This document shows, piece after piece, positions 19,198-28,830 of a stretch of 64,000 nucleotides of DNA. The translations under genes and the position numbers were made by a program. Every line of letters starts with the position of its first letter. Within the stretch, counting starts at the first letter, position 1. The notes beneath the pieces are model-generated. The model searched no databases and was not told where the DNA came from. It worked only from the letters and a program-made list of their open reading frames with translations. The stretch comes from Sneathiella sp. P13V-1 (lineage in GTDB: Bacteria > Pseudomonadota > Alphaproteobacteria > Sneathiellales > Sneathiellaceae). The stretch covers positions 428,884 to 492,883 of the forward strand of contig NZ_WYEU01000003.1 in the NCBI RefSeq assembly GCF_015143595.1. The letters run 5' to 3'.

Positions 19198-20768
19198 ACG
19201 TCCTGATATTTTTCACAAATATCAACGATGTCGTCCAGATTTTCCAGAAGGATATCCACGATACGCGGCTCGAAATGACGCCCGCGTTCTTCTTTGATAA
19301 GGTTGACCACTTTATCCAAAGGCCAGGCCTTTTTATAACAACGGTCATTTCCCAGCGCATCAAAGACATCTGCTAACGCCGTAATGCGCCCGTAAATGTG
19401 AATATCTTCACCCGATTTGCTAAACGGATACCCGCTTCCATCCCATTTTTCATGATGCTCAGCTGCGATCACAGCGCCTGCCTTCAAAATCCGTTTTTTG
19501 GAACTTTTCAGCATTTCGCTGCCCAGCATGGCGTGGGTTTTCATTATCTCCCACTCCGCCGCATCCAGCTTGCCCGGCTTGTTCAGAATGGCATCTGGAA
19601 TACCGATTTTCCCCACATCATGAAGTGGGGAAGCAAGGCGTAGAACTTCAGCTTCCTCTTCACTCATCCCATACTGCAAAGCGATATATTTGCTGATTTC
19701 GGCAACCCGTTTAACATGGTTCCCTGTTTCTTTTGAGCGCGTTTCCACAGCCTCGCCCAACATATATACGATCTCTCTTTGCGTCTCTTCTATTTCCTTG
19801 TGAAGAGCTATATTCTCGTAGGCAATCCCAATATTGCGGGCGAACACTTCGATCAAATTTCGATCAAGGTCGCTCATATTCCTCAAGCCAGTCAGATACA
19901 GAACATTGTCCTGACCATAGGAAGAAGAAAAATACCCTGCAAATCGATCCCCTTCATAGAAGTTGGATTTACTTTCCATTGCGCGCTGGATGTCTTGAAT
20001 AGCGCTTTCAGGCAAAGAGGTTTTTGCATCTTTGCCTTCCAGATCTTTGAATTCTCCGACCCCTACAAGGACAGGCATTTCCTCTCCTCTTGGACACACG
20101 GCAAGCCCACTTGTCTGCATGTAAGCAGCACTACTTCCAATGTGGATAAGAGAAGTGAGCTGCTGCAAAACACCTTCTGTAAAGTGGTCAATGTTGCTCA
20201 GCCCAAAAATATCAGCTGTGCTATCAATAATATGCTCAAGACCCAGTTTGTTTTTCTCAAGCGCGATAATGTCACGGTAGGATCTTAAGGATGCGTACAT
20301 CAAGGTTGTAAACTTCTGCGATGTCAGTTCCGTCTTTTCTTTGTAATCATTGATGTCGTATTTCTGAATAACTTCCGCTTCTGGGGCTTGCCCAGGCTGT
20401 CCAGTACGTAGAATGATCCGCACATTGTGGTTCTTTAGCTCACCTCGGATTTCTTGAACAACCTCCAGGCCCGCGTGATCACTTTCCATCACAACATCCA
20501 ATAGCATCACAGCGATCTCAGGATTTTCACGAACAGCTTCTACAGCCTCACTACCAGAATAGGCATCAATAAATTCCAGTGTGCGTCCGTCAAACTCGAA
20601 ATCCTCCAGCGCAAGTCGGGTTACCTGATGGACAGCTTCTTCATCATCAACCACGAGGATTTTCCATGTATCCTGTTCACTGACATCAACCTTAACCGGC
20701 GTCTCTTCATCCGCAAAGAGAAACTCTTCTTCATCGGTGATACTTGCTTGCAGGTCACTATTTACCAT
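19194..20768 (-). CDS. Response regulator with receiver, DUF3369 and HD-GYP domains
   Basis: This is a predicted cyclic-di-GMP phosphodiesterase controlled by phosphorylation. Receiver domain: residues about 30-150 (ILVVDDEEAVHQ; phospho-acceptor Asp near 91 in VMLLDVVME). A DUF3369 sensory domain follows (about 180-325), then an HD-GYP domain with ASPLHDVGKIGIPDAILNKP near residue 380 and the metal-ligand segments HAMLGSEML and AAEHHEKWDGSGYP. The start at 20,768 is chosen because GAGGA stands seven bases before it; a longer frame begins at 20,822. The gene overlaps the 3' end of the upstream sensor kinase by 11 bases, so they are a co-translated two-component pair that likely lowers c-di-GMP. 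Confidence 0.92.
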   Translation of the reverse strand: MVNSDLQASITDEEEFLFADEETPVKVDVSEQDTWKILVVDDEEAVHQVTRLALEDFEFDGRTLEFIDAYSGSEAVEAVRENPEIAVMLLDVVMESDHAGLEVVQEIRGELKNHNVRIILRTGQPGQAPEAEVIQKYDINDYKEKTELTSQKFTTLMYASLRSYRDIIALEKNKLGLEHIIDSTADIFGLSNIDHFTEGVLQQLTSLIHIGSSAAYMQTSGLAVCPRGEEMPVLVGVGEFKDLEGKDAKTSLPESAIQDIQRAMESKSNFYEGDRFAGYFSSSYGQDNVLYLTGLRNMSDLDRNLIEVFARNIGIAYENIALHKEIEETQREIVYMLGEAVETRSKETGNHVKRVAEISKYIALQYGMSEEEAEVLRLASPLHDVGKIGIPDAILNKPGKLDAAEWEIMKTHAMLGSEMLKSSKKRILKAGAVIAAEHHEKWDGSGYPFSKSGEDIHIYGRITALADVFDALGNDRCYKKAWPLDKVVNLIKEERGRHFEPRIVDILLENLDDIVDICEKYQDV

Positions 20769-22776
20769 CTTCATTTCCTCGCGTTGCAGGGAAGGAGAAT
20801 TCAAATGTCGCTCCTTGCCCAAGTGCGCTAGTACATTTCACTGTTCCGCCTAAAGACTGGGTTATCAGATTAAATACGATGTGCATTCCCAACCCACTCC
20901 CACCAAATCCCCGTTTCGTGGTGAAGAAAGGCTCAAAAACCTTTGCGGCAACGTCTTCAGGCATTCCTTTGCCATCATCATGATAGATAAGTGTAACTAT
21001 TCCCTTATCTTCCAAGACACTAATATTGATTTTTCCCTCACCACCTTCTTCATAGGCATGAATGAGAGAGTTCATCACAAGATTTGTAATGATCTGGGCA
21101 ACCGGGCCCGGAAAACTGAATATCTCGAAATCTTCATCACCTTCGACGGTGATGTCTATTTTTGTCCGTTTCAGCTGAGGACGCAGGCTGAACAAAACCT
21201 CTTTGATGTAACTCACCAATGAGAACTGCCGTGCTTCTTCACTTGATCTGTCGACAGCAACTTTCTTAAAGCTTCGGATATGATCTGAAGCCAGATGCAG
21301 GTTACTTAAAATGATGGAAGTTGTTTGCCCAACGGTGTCCAGGAATTTGGTCAGGTCCGTTTTCTTGACTTTGCCTTCGTCAACCAACTTCTGGAATTTT
21401 TTATATCTGTCTTCCAAAGTGCTGACCGCAGTCACTCCGACACCAATCGGCGTATTGATCTCATGCGCCACGCCAGCAACGAGCCCGCCTAAAGAGGCCA
21501 TTTTTTCAGCTTCCACCAATTCATTTTGGGTTGCTTGCAACGTCTCCAACGTTTCACGAAGTCTTCGATCCGCCTCTTTACGCTCCGTTACATCTCGAAC
21601 AATACCCGTGAAGAAATGCTTGTCTCGATCTTTGTATTCGCTGATCGCAAGCTCCAGATCAAATTCCTCTCCATTTTTGCGACGGCCCTTTACTTCTCTG
21701 ATTTGATTTTCATCACTGTTTTTGTCCTCTTTCTGCAAAAAGGCTTGGATATGTTTGTCGTGATGAGCGTGATACACTACAGGCATCAGAATTGTGAGAT
21801 TTTGGCCAATGACTTCTTCCGCAGAATAACCAAAGATAACTTCTGCTCCCGGATTGTATGACTGGATGATACCAGAAGAATCTGACGTAATAATTCCTTC
21901 CGCCGCACTCTCCAGAATAAGCGAAACCTGTTCTTCAGCAACTTGGCGTTCCCTAACCTCTTTGACAAGATCGCGGGTACGTTCCAGAACGATTTCTTCA
22001 AGCAGTTCACGCTGCTCAAACAGCTCTTTTTCACGCGCATGGAACTGTTCCGCAAGGATATTGAAACTGTTCGCCAGCTTGGCAAATTCATCGTCACCTG
22101 TCGTATCGAGAGGACGTTCATAGTTACCTTCTCGAAATTCTTGGGCTCCAAGAACAAGCTTCCGTAATTTTCGGCTCATCCCCGTTGTGATGAGGTAGGT
22201 CGAAACAATGCCCGCCACGACGAATACGCTAACAAGCAGCCCGAGCTTAAAGTGTCCGTCCGGACCATCAGCTGTATCTCGCCACTTATCCGCATGAATA
22301 TGGATCCAGGCGACAATCTTGTCATTTTCAGTAACAGGAACAACCACATCAAGTGTTGTTTCCTTATCAGTGAAGCTAAAAGACTGACCTTCACTAAAAT
22401 CAATGCCACTTTTCCGAACGTCGTTTTGCTTTTGCCCTAAAGTTAATTCGCCGCTAGAAGAAAGCGTTTCCAAGCCACTCCCACTCAAAAGGGACATATA
22501 GAGGAAGTGGTTTCGAGTGACAGTACCCTCCACCAATTGGTCTAACTCAGGTGAGGGCCCACGCTTAATAGCGCTGAGATTTTTCTCACCAATATCCAAT
22601 GCAATACTGATAAGTTCAATGGGATCAGTCGGCGCTTTTTGGTCCTCATGCACACCTTCCCACTGCGCAGCAATAACAAGGATAAGCGTTGCTTGAGACA
22701 GGACAACAACAATGAGTAGTTGTCGCCGAATAGACGCTTTCCAGAAACTTGTGAAATTTCCAACTACTGCAAACAT
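20758..22776 (-). CDS. Membrane sensor histidine kinase with HAMP and PAS domains
   Basis: The 672-residue kinase pairs with the HD-GYP regulator that follows. It has an N-terminal membrane helix (residues about 17-38), a periplasmic sensor region to about 185, a second helix (LGLLVSVFVVAGIVSTYLIT), a HAMP linker (VLGAQEFREGNYERPLD), a coiled coil, a PAS domain (about 290-410, ITSDSSGIIQSYNPGAEVIF), and a histidine kinase core with the phospho-acceptor near residue 436 in GGLVAGVAHEINTPIGVGV. The catalytic domain has NLVMNSLIHAYE and DDGKGMP. The HEINTPIGVGV form and long insert after it are typical of kinases partnered with DUF3369 regulators. The signal is unknown. Confidence 0.92.
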   Translation of the reverse strand: MFAVVGNFTSFWKASIRRQLLIVVVLSQATLILVIAAQWEGVHEDQKAPTDPIELISIALDIGEKNLSAIKRGPSPELDQLVEGTVTRNHFLYMSLLSGSGLETLSSSGELTLGQKQNDVRKSGIDFSEGQSFSFTDKETTLDVVVPVTENDKIVAWIHIHADKWRDTADGPDGHFKLGLLVSVFVVAGIVSTYLITTGMSRKLRKLVLGAQEFREGNYERPLDTTGDDEFAKLANSFNILAEQFHAREKELFEQRELLEEIVLERTRDLVKEVRERQVAEEQVSLILESAAEGIITSDSSGIIQSYNPGAEVIFGYSAEEVIGQNLTILMPVVYHAHHDKHIQAFLQKEDKNSDENQIREVKGRRKNGEEFDLELAISEYKDRDKHFFTGIVRDVTERKEADRRLRETLETLQATQNELVEAEKMASLGGLVAGVAHEINTPIGVGVTAVSTLEDRYKKFQKLVDEGKVKKTDLTKFLDTVGQTTSIILSNLHLASDHIRSFKKVAVDRSSEEARQFSLVSYIKEVLFSLRPQLKRTKIDITVEGDEDFEIFSFPGPVAQIITNLVMNSLIHAYEEGGEGKINISVLEDKGIVTLIYHDDGKGMPEDVAAKVFEPFFTTKRGFGGSGLGMHIVFNLITQSLGGTVKCTSALGQGATFEFSFPATRGNEDGK

Positions 22777-22928
22777 TAAGACCGATCAATTGTTGTTTTC
22801 CCATTCAATCGGACGGCTCATATTAACTTGCCGATCCAGATCTGGGAATCAAACCAACAATAAATTAGCCATTCTTAATTTTGAGTAAAATTAGGCGTGG
22901 ATTTCAACCAAAAGCCCACCCCTCAATA

Positions 22929-23516
22929 TCAGTTTTTAATCAGATATCTGATCGCGATTTCTTTCATTTGGTCAACATACTGTTCTTGTCGCCAGTTGTT
23001 TTCTCGCACCAATAATTCCCAGTTTCCGACGGATAATTGCACCCATAACAAATCAGTCGCTTCCTTCACCGAAAGGTCAGTTCGCAATTTTCTGTCGTCC
23101 TTCAATGCATATACGGCGGCTTCACACCCTTCTCTGACAGCCTGCCAACGATCCTCCCAGGCTTCTTTGGCTTCTGCATCCGTTTCTTTCATCGCCCAGA
23201 CGGCTTTGATCACACCATAGATTTCCGGGATATAATTTCCCCACGCCTCAATAAAAGCTTCAAGACGCTCTACGCCATTTTGGGCGTTTCGGCTTTTCTC
23301 AAGCCGCTTGTCCACATCCTTCACGTCATCAATATATCGGGTCACGGCCTTCAACAATTCGGCCCTTTTTGGGAAGTGTAGATAAACCGCTTGGCGGCTG
23401 ATCCCTGCCTCTTTTGCAATATCCGCCATCCGAACACCTTTTTCAGGTGCTGTCTCCAACAACGTCCATGCAGCATTCAGAATGCGATTTCTTGTTTCAA
23501 TATTTTTTCTTGACAT
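22929..23516 (-). CDS. TetR family transcriptional repressor
   Basis: The 195-residue protein has a standard TetR helix-turn-helix in residues 5-52 (TRNRILNAAWTLLETAPEKG, then MADIAKEAGISRQAVYLHF) and a helical ligand-binding domain rich in tryptophan in the C-terminal two thirds. It is divergent from the NAD(P)-binding protein gene at 23,590. Three near-identical dyads fill the gap, and one covers its own start codon, so autoregulation and repression of the neighbour are likely. The ligand is not predictable. Confidence 0.93.
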   Translation of the reverse strand: MSRKNIETRNRILNAAWTLLETAPEKGVRMADIAKEAGISRQAVYLHFPKRAELLKAVTRYIDDVKDVDKRLEKSRNAQNGVERLEAFIEAWGNYIPEIYGVIKAVWAMKETDAEAKEAWEDRWQAVREGCEAAVYALKDDRKLRTDLSVKEATDLLWVQLSVGNWELLVRENNWRQEQYVDQMKEIAIRYLIKN

Positions 23517-23566
23517 GGTGTCAACATAACATTAATTGACATGATGTCAACTTTACATGGTGTCAA
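23510..23566. promoter_or_regulatory. Triple TetR operator
   Basis: Three 15-bp sites share the consensus TTGACATGGTGTCAA. They lie at 23,510-23,524 (overlapping the TetR start codon), 23,536-23,550 (TTGACATGATGTCAA, a perfect dyad around its central base) and 23,552-23,566 (TTTACATGGTGTCAA). Their position between two divergent starts, and their dyad form, fit binding sites of the adjacent TetR protein. Confidence 0.75.
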
Positions 23567-23589
23567 GTAAACTGAAAATGGAGATAAAG

Positions 23590-24219
23590 ATGAAAGTTAT
23601 TGTTTTTGGTGCAACAGGCACCATCGGTCGGATCGTCGTCAGAGATTGTTTGAAGGATGGCCATAAAGTGGTCGCCTATTCCCGCCACCCTGAGAAGATT
23701 GGCATTTCCAATCCCAATCTGCAATTGGCATCCGGAGACGCAACAGACCCTATCGCTGTATGTAAAGCGATGGAGGGCGCCGACGCGGTGATCATTACAT
23801 TAGGTGCCGGCAATTCCAGAAGCAGCACCATTCGCTCAAGAGGTACATTGACCGTTATTGAGGCCATGCATAAACAAGGGATCAAACGCCTCATCTGCCA
23901 ATCAACATTGGGAACTCATGAAAGTTGGGAAAATCTCAACTTCTTCTGGAAGCGGATCATGTTTGGTGCCCTTCTGCGTCCTGTATTTCTTGATCATCAA
24001 GTTCAGGAAGATTTGGTGCGTGCGAGTGGCCTAGACTGGACGATCGTCCGCCCCAGCGCCTTCACAGATGAACAACCAGGTAAAAAATATAAAGAGCATT
24101 TTGGCCCAAGTGAGCCCGGCCTTTCCTTGAAGATTTCAAGAGGCGATGTGGCTGATTTTCTCACACGTCAAATCCGCGACCATCGTTACATGCACGCGGC
24201 CGTTGGTATTTCCAATTAG
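23590..24219 (+). CDS. NAD(P)-binding atypical short-chain dehydrogenase (NmrA-like)
   Basis: This 209-residue protein has an N-terminal Rossmann motif VIVFGATGTIGRIVVRDC and the later segments VVAYSRHPEKIG (cofactor specificity region), DAVIITLGAGNS and DWTIVRPSAFTDE. This pattern is that of NmrA/YwnB-type NAD(P)H-binding proteins, which often act as quinone reductases or redox sensors. ATG 23,590 is preferred because GGAGA lies five bases upstream; the longer frame from 23,557 would start inside the third operator. Repression by the divergent TetR protein is inferred. No substrate can be named. Confidence 0.85.
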   Translation: MKVIVFGATGTIGRIVVRDCLKDGHKVVAYSRHPEKIGISNPNLQLASGDATDPIAVCKAMEGADAVIITLGAGNSRSSTIRSRGTLTVIEAMHKQGIKRLICQSTLGTHESWENLNFFWKRIMFGALLRPVFLDHQVQEDLVRASGLDWTIVRPSAFTDEQPGKKYKEHFGPSEPGLSLKISRGDVADFLTRQIRDHRYMHAAVGISN

Positions 24220-24326
24220 GGTTGTCATAGAATAAAGCGCCCTTAAATTTTGGCGCGATTATCATATTATACATGCATCGTTTATGGCATTTCCTGATGT
24301 GTAAGAACTCAGAAGGTGCTTGAACG

Positions 24327-24782
24327 ATGCTTGTAATAAATGGACAAATCATAGACGTACCAGAACCACTCCTTACCGTTCGGTTGGTTGATTTCCTTCG
24401 TGATTTCCTGAATTTAAGAGGAACAAAATTCGGCTGTGGCCAGGGGCTGTGCGGTGCCTGTACAATCCATGTGAACGGTCAAAGTGCAAGGTCATGCCAG
24501 CTTCAAGTTCAAGATGTTCTTGATAGCAAACTCACCACCATTGAAGGCCTTGCATCTAACGAAAGTGACCTACATCCAGTGCAAAAAGCCTGGATCGAAA
24601 GCGCCGTTCCCCAATGTGGATATTGTCAACCGGGTCAAATCATGTCTGCAAGCGCCCTCCTTGCCGAAAACCCCTCTCCATCCGATCAAGAGATCGACAC
24701 TCACATGTCAGGGAACTTATGCCGTTGCGGCACCTATCCCAGAATAAAACAAGCGATCAAAACCGCATCGCGGGAGAGTTAA
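24327..24782 (+). CDS. (2Fe-2S)-binding subunit of a molybdenum hydroxylase (IorA-like)
   Basis: The 151-residue small subunit of a xanthine-oxidase-family enzyme carries two iron-sulfur clusters. The plant-ferredoxin-type cluster is bound by Cys37, 42, 45 and 57 ([15 protein letters not shown]). The second is bound by Cys97, 100, 132 and 134 ([11 protein letters not shown] and GNLCRCGTY). It passes electrons from the molybdenum site of the partner encoded one base downstream. Two-subunit enzymes without an FAD subunit are typical of isoquinoline 1-oxidoreductase and related aldehyde/N-heterocycle hydroxylases. The substrate here is unproven. Confidence 0.92.
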   Translation: MLVINGQIIDVPEPLLTVRLVDFLRDFLNLRGTKFGCGQGLCGACTIHVNGQSARSCQLQVQDVLDSKLTTIEGLASNESDLHPVQKAWIESAVPQCGYCQPGQIMSASALLAENPSPSDQEIDTHMSGNLCRCGTYPRIKQAIKTASRES

Positions 24783-24783
24783 G

Positions 24784-26937
24784 ATGACTGTAACTCTATC
24801 TCGCCGCTCATTCCTCATTAAATCGGGTTGGATATTCGCAGGCCTTACTAGTGTTACCGCGTGCAGCCCTCTGATCCCGCCGCTCCCGACAACATCAGAA
24901 CCTGAAGCTTATAACAACATGTGGGTTCAGATGCTGCCTAACGGACGGGCACGCTTTTTCTGCCCACGTATGGAGATGGGACAGGGCGCATCTGTTGGCT
25001 TGTCTCAAATTGTCGCGACAGAATTAAATCTCGATCAATCGTCTATTGAGTGCATCACGCCCACCACGGATGATATTCCTCCTTTTAAACTCACCGTTGG
25101 CAGTGAAAGTATTGAACTCTTCTCAAAGCCTGTGGCAATCACCGCCGCCAATCTAAGGGAAACACTTAAAGAGCGAGCGGCCCAATATCTGAACGTATCT
25201 GAAAACAGCCTGAAATCTGTTCCTTACGGTTTTAAGTCTTCTGATCAATCAGTTACCTACGCCAAGCTGATTAAGGATGAAGACGACATCCTCTTCATAA
25301 GTCACGAGCGGGATCTAGACACGCTGCCGCTTTACAGTTTTGATGGGGACAATCCAGTAAGCGCGGTTGGCAAATCCTGGACGGATCCACATCTTCTGGG
25401 CATCGTCACAGGCAAGATGTTTTATAGTCGGGATGCAGCAATAGAGACTATGCTTTACGCCGAAACTCTTCCAAGGCCCAGCGCACAAGCCCAGCTCAAG
25501 AAAGTTAATTGGGGAAATGCGGCCTCCCTTCCCGGTATAATGAAAACGGTTTCTTTGCCTGAGGAAAACCTTGTCGCAATCATCGCGGACACACCTTTCA
25601 GCCTGCCTTCTGCTGTAGAAGAAGTAAGCGTTGAATGGGAAACAAAGAACACCGAAAAACCCGATTTCGTTCAGTTACTCAAAACTCAGTCCGCGGAAAA
25701 TGATTTTGAACATGTTCTTCTTGAACAAGGGGAGAAATCCAAGAACTCCGATCGGTCCTTCAACGCAACCTTCTCCACTCCTTTTGCGACACATGCGATG
25801 ATGGAACCGCGCGCGGCTGTTGCCAATGTGAGAACAGACAAAATTGACGTCTGGTGCGGCACGCAGGATCCCTACTGGATGAAAAAGCGGATCGCGGAAC
25901 TTCTCTCCAGATCTGAAGATGAAGTCACAATCCACCCCATGCGTATGGGCGGTAGTTTTGGCGGACGGGTTTATTGCCGCGCCGCCGAAGAAGCTGCGCT
26001 CCTCTCCAACATTATGGGCAAACCTGTGCGGGTACAATGGAGCCGGAAACAGGAATTTCAATCCAACTATTTCCAACCCGCCTTCGCGCATCAGATATCA
26101 GCGGACGTCTCGGAGACCGGGAAAATTACAACCTGGAAGCATGATTTTGTATCTTCCCCCATCATTACCGGACCTGTTCAGCCCCCCCTTTCAGATCTCA
26201 TCGATCTGTTTGCTGCGGATAAAGGGACCGCGCGGGGGGCTATCTCTCCTTACGATTTTGATCATCAGATCATTCGATATTCTGACATCAGAACCGACAT
26301 TCCCGTGGGGGCGTGGCGCGGCCTTGGGGCGGCTCCTAACTGCTTTGCCATCGAAAGCATGATGGATCTACTGGCAGAGAAGGCCGGAATTGACCCTCTT
26401 GAGTTTCGCTTGGACCACCTGCTCATAAATGATCAACGGATGCGCGCTGTTTTGCAGGAGGTCGGTAATCTTTCAAACTGGTCGGAAGACGTGCCCAATG
26501 GGATGGGTAGGGGAATTGCCCTCTCCTACTACAAGAACAAGACCAGAGCGGCTGTTGTTGCGGAAGTGCGCGCCTCAACTGACGGCAAGGCTTTCAAAAT
26601 TGAAAACATTTATTGCGTTCAGGATTGTGGTCTCGTGATTAACCCCGATCAGGTGAAACATCAGATATGCGGTAACATTATTTGGGGCTGCAGTATGGCC
26701 TTGAAAGAAGAGCTTCATTTCGAAGAAGGACGGCTTATGGATGAGAATTTCGACACTTACATGCCACTTACCATGGAAGAGGCCCCCAATATTAAGGTGA
26801 AATTACTCGCCCAAGATATTGCTCCTCCCTTACCCGTGGGTGAATCCGCTCTGCCCCCCGTTGCCCCCGCCATTGCAAATGCTGTCTTCAGGGCCACAGG
26901 GCAAAGAATTACGGATCTCCCCTTGAAGCTCGCTTAA
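24784..26937 (+). CDS. Molybdopterin-binding subunit of a molybdenum hydroxylase (IorB-like)
   Basis: The 717-residue large subunit begins with a twin-arginine motif (SRRSFLIK, Arg7-Arg8) followed by a hydrophobic stretch and a lipobox-like VTAC with Cys27. It should therefore be exported folded with its cofactor and may be a lipoprotein. Cofactor motifs are GGSFGGRVY, GAWRGLGAAPN and the catalytic-glutamate segment VGESALPP near the C-terminus. It forms an operon with the Fe-S subunit (one-base gap). The AraC gene downstream and modABC fit regulation and molybdate supply. No XdhC-type maturation gene is nearby. Confidence 0.9.
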   Translation: MTVTLSRRSFLIKSGWIFAGLTSVTACSPLIPPLPTTSEPEAYNNMWVQMLPNGRARFFCPRMEMGQGASVGLSQIVATELNLDQSSIECITPTTDDIPPFKLTVGSESIELFSKPVAITAANLRETLKERAAQYLNVSENSLKSVPYGFKSSDQSVTYAKLIKDEDDILFISHERDLDTLPLYSFDGDNPVSAVGKSWTDPHLLGIVTGKMFYSRDAAIETMLYAETLPRPSAQAQLKKVNWGNAASLPGIMKTVSLPEENLVAIIADTPFSLPSAVEEVSVEWETKNTEKPDFVQLLKTQSAENDFEHVLLEQGEKSKNSDRSFNATFSTPFATHAMMEPRAAVANVRTDKIDVWCGTQDPYWMKKRIAELLSRSEDEVTIHPMRMGGSFGGRVYCRAAEEAALLSNIMGKPVRVQWSRKQEFQSNYFQPAFAHQISADVSETGKITTWKHDFVSSPIITGPVQPPLSDLIDLFAADKGTARGAISPYDFDHQIIRYSDIRTDIPVGAWRGLGAAPNCFAIESMMDLLAEKAGIDPLEFRLDHLLINDQRMRAVLQEVGNLSNWSEDVPNGMGRGIALSYYKNKTRAAVVAEVRASTDGKAFKIENIYCVQDCGLVINPDQVKHQICGNIIWGCSMALKEELHFEEGRLMDENFDTYMPLTMEEAPNIKVKLLAQDIAPPLPVGESALPPVAPAIANAVFRATGQRITDLPLKLA

Positions 26938-26977
26938 AGCATCCGCATAATTTCTGATAAATCAGGAGGGTAGCACC

Positions 26978-27958
26978 ATTAAAGAATTCGCCCGGAGCAG
27001 CCTTGTAAATCTCATCTCCGCCAAACTTCAGAAGGATGGCCAAGGAACCTTCACGCAAATTAATGCTCCCGGCACGAGTTTGAGAGAGGCGCAATCCTCA
27101 CCTACTTTAAAAAAGGAACTGTTATTCCAACTTTGGCAAAAAGGCGGTGATCAAGCCATTCTGGAAATCGGTCAATCTGTAACACAGGTAGACTATGACC
27201 CCATATGGCGGATCGCTCTGAACGCGCCAAGCGTCTCCCGCCTTATTGAAGGATGGTCTCGATTTGAAGCCTATGCTCATTCTAGTAACCGAGTCTCCTT
27301 TGACCGTTGTGGGCCTACTTCACTTTCATGTGTAAGATATTCTCAGTCTGATCAACCTCCCAATCAGGTGGAGAATTTGCTTATTTGCGGCCTTCTGATA
27401 GCACTGCTGCAAGGTGCTGGATGCCGCAACCTTGTCTGTTCCGCTCGTCAAATTGACGGTGAATTGGTTTCCATATGGAAGAACGGAAACTTCCTGAAGA
27501 TAACCGAAGGTAACTCCATCCTCGCCGATCAGTTTACTTTCACCTGGACGGATTTTGAGGGATCCGGCAAAAGTCCGTTCGCGGATCCCGAACATATGGC
27601 TCCCATAAAGATGAAGAACCCGTTCTTCGCCTCCCCTTTGGTTTCAAAAATTTGTGAGCATCTTTATCACGATATCAGTCGCCCTTGGAAACTTGCGGAT
27701 TTGGCTGCTTTGATGAATATCTCAAACCGCTCTCTTCAACGTCGATTAACAGAGAATAATCTATCTTTCTCAACCATTGTCCGGGCGGCACGTATCAATA
27801 TGGCCTGCCAGTTCCTTGAAAGCCCGATGATGGATATAACGGCAGTGGGCTATTGCACCGGTTTTACAGACAGTGCTCATTTCAGCCGTGATTTCAAAGC
27901 CTCCATGGGAATGACCCCCAGCGAATTTCGAAAGGCACTGCCAAGTCACAGACCTTGA
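26978..27958 (+). CDS. AraC family transcriptional regulator, probable AUU start
   Basis: The C-terminal third is a clear AraC double helix-turn-helix (LADLAALMNISNRSLQRRLT, then AVGYCTGFTDSAHFSRDFKA and SMGMTPSEFRK). The N-terminal two thirds are a regulatory domain of the OruR/ArgR-like AraC type. The first ordinary start codon in frame is TTG 27,080, with no Shine-Dalgarno. The frame stays open upstream to 26,951, and a strong AGGAGGG at 26,964-26,970 stands seven bases before an in-frame ATT at 26,978. This adds 34 residues including EFARSSLVNLISAKL, giving 326 residues, nearer the usual length of this class. It probably controls the hydroxylase genes, whose stop is 40 bp away. Confidence 0.8.
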   Translation: MKEFARSSLVNLISAKLQKDGQGTFTQINAPGTSLREAQSSPTLKKELLFQLWQKGGDQAILEIGQSVTQVDYDPIWRIALNAPSVSRLIEGWSRFEAYAHSSNRVSFDRCGPTSLSCVRYSQSDQPPNQVENLLICGLLIALLQGAGCRNLVCSARQIDGELVSIWKNGNFLKITEGNSILADQFTFTWTDFEGSGKSPFADPEHMAPIKMKNPFFASPLVSKICEHLYHDISRPWKLADLAALMNISNRSLQRRLTENNLSFSTIVRAARINMACQFLESPMMDITAVGYCTGFTDSAHFSRDFKASMGMTPSEFRKALPSHRP

Positions 27959-28056
27959 CGTTGTTAGCAGGATGGGTTTTGTTTGTTTTTCAAACTGTCA
28001 CTTGAAACAGGTCAAACTCTCGCCCGTCTGGGTGAATTCGCAAACAGGTCCAATTT

Positions 28057-28830
28057 ATGTCCTTAATGGCAAAACAGATTTATTGTTTTCTATTCAGCTT
28101 GGTGATCATTGGAGGGCCCGCTTTTTCTGCAAAAGCGGAAACAACAACCGTTTCCGTCGCTTCAAACTTCATTACGACAGCAGAGAAACTTGTTGTGATG
28201 TTTGAAGAGCAATTTGACCATAAAGTAAAACTAGCGAGTGGATCGTCCGGGAAAATTGTCACCCAAATCCTTCATGGTGCCCCATTTGACTTGTTCTTGG
28301 CGGCTGATTTCTCCCATCCAATAAAACTGATTGAAAACGGCATGGCCCGCAGGGAAGACCTATTTACCTACGCTGTTGGGAGATTAGCCTTGTTTTCAAG
28401 CCAGATTGACAAGGAATTAGAGCAAGGCACTGCGCCCCTCAGTTCGTCCAACATCAAACGTATTGCTGTGGCAAATCCTCGACTTGCCCCTTACGGTCAG
28501 GCCGCCTTTGAGTATATGCAGGCAACAAACGTCTTGGCCGCAACAAAAGATAAATTGGTATATGGAAACAACGTTGCGCAAACCTATCAATTTATCGCAA
28601 CCGGCAACGCGAATATCGGCTTTGTTGCCCTCTCACAGGTTTTGAACGTACAAAAGGGTAGCTATTGGCTTGTTCCCCAGAAGTATCACGCTCCGCTAAA
28701 ACAAGCCGCTATCCTGACCTTAAAGGGGACACGCAATCAAGCGGCACGAGATTTTTATGCTTTTTTGAAATCAGAAGTAGCCCGTGCGCTTATTCGCCAA
28801 CAAGGCTACGACATAAGTGAGGAAGGCTAA
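28057..28830 (+). CDS. modA: Molybdate ABC transporter substrate-binding protein
   Basis: The 257-residue periplasmic protein has a signal peptide (IYCFLFSLVIIGGPAFSAKA) and the ModA motifs VSVASNFITTAEKL, LASGSSGKIVTQILHGAPFD and LFLAADFSHP. It binds molybdate or tungstate. It is followed with no gap by modB (TAAATG). Being next to a molybdenum hydroxylase and its regulator, it likely supplies metal for that enzyme. The ATG at 28,066 is an alternative start; neither has a strong Shine-Dalgarno. Confidence 0.93.
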   Translation: MSLMAKQIYCFLFSLVIIGGPAFSAKAETTTVSVASNFITTAEKLVVMFEEQFDHKVKLASGSSGKIVTQILHGAPFDLFLAADFSHPIKLIENGMARREDLFTYAVGRLALFSSQIDKELEQGTAPLSSSNIKRIAVANPRLAPYGQAAFEYMQATNVLAATKDKLVYGNNVAQTYQFIATGNANIGFVALSQVLNVQKGSYWLVPQKYHAPLKQAAILTLKGTRNQAARDFYAFLKSEVARALIRQQGYDISEEG

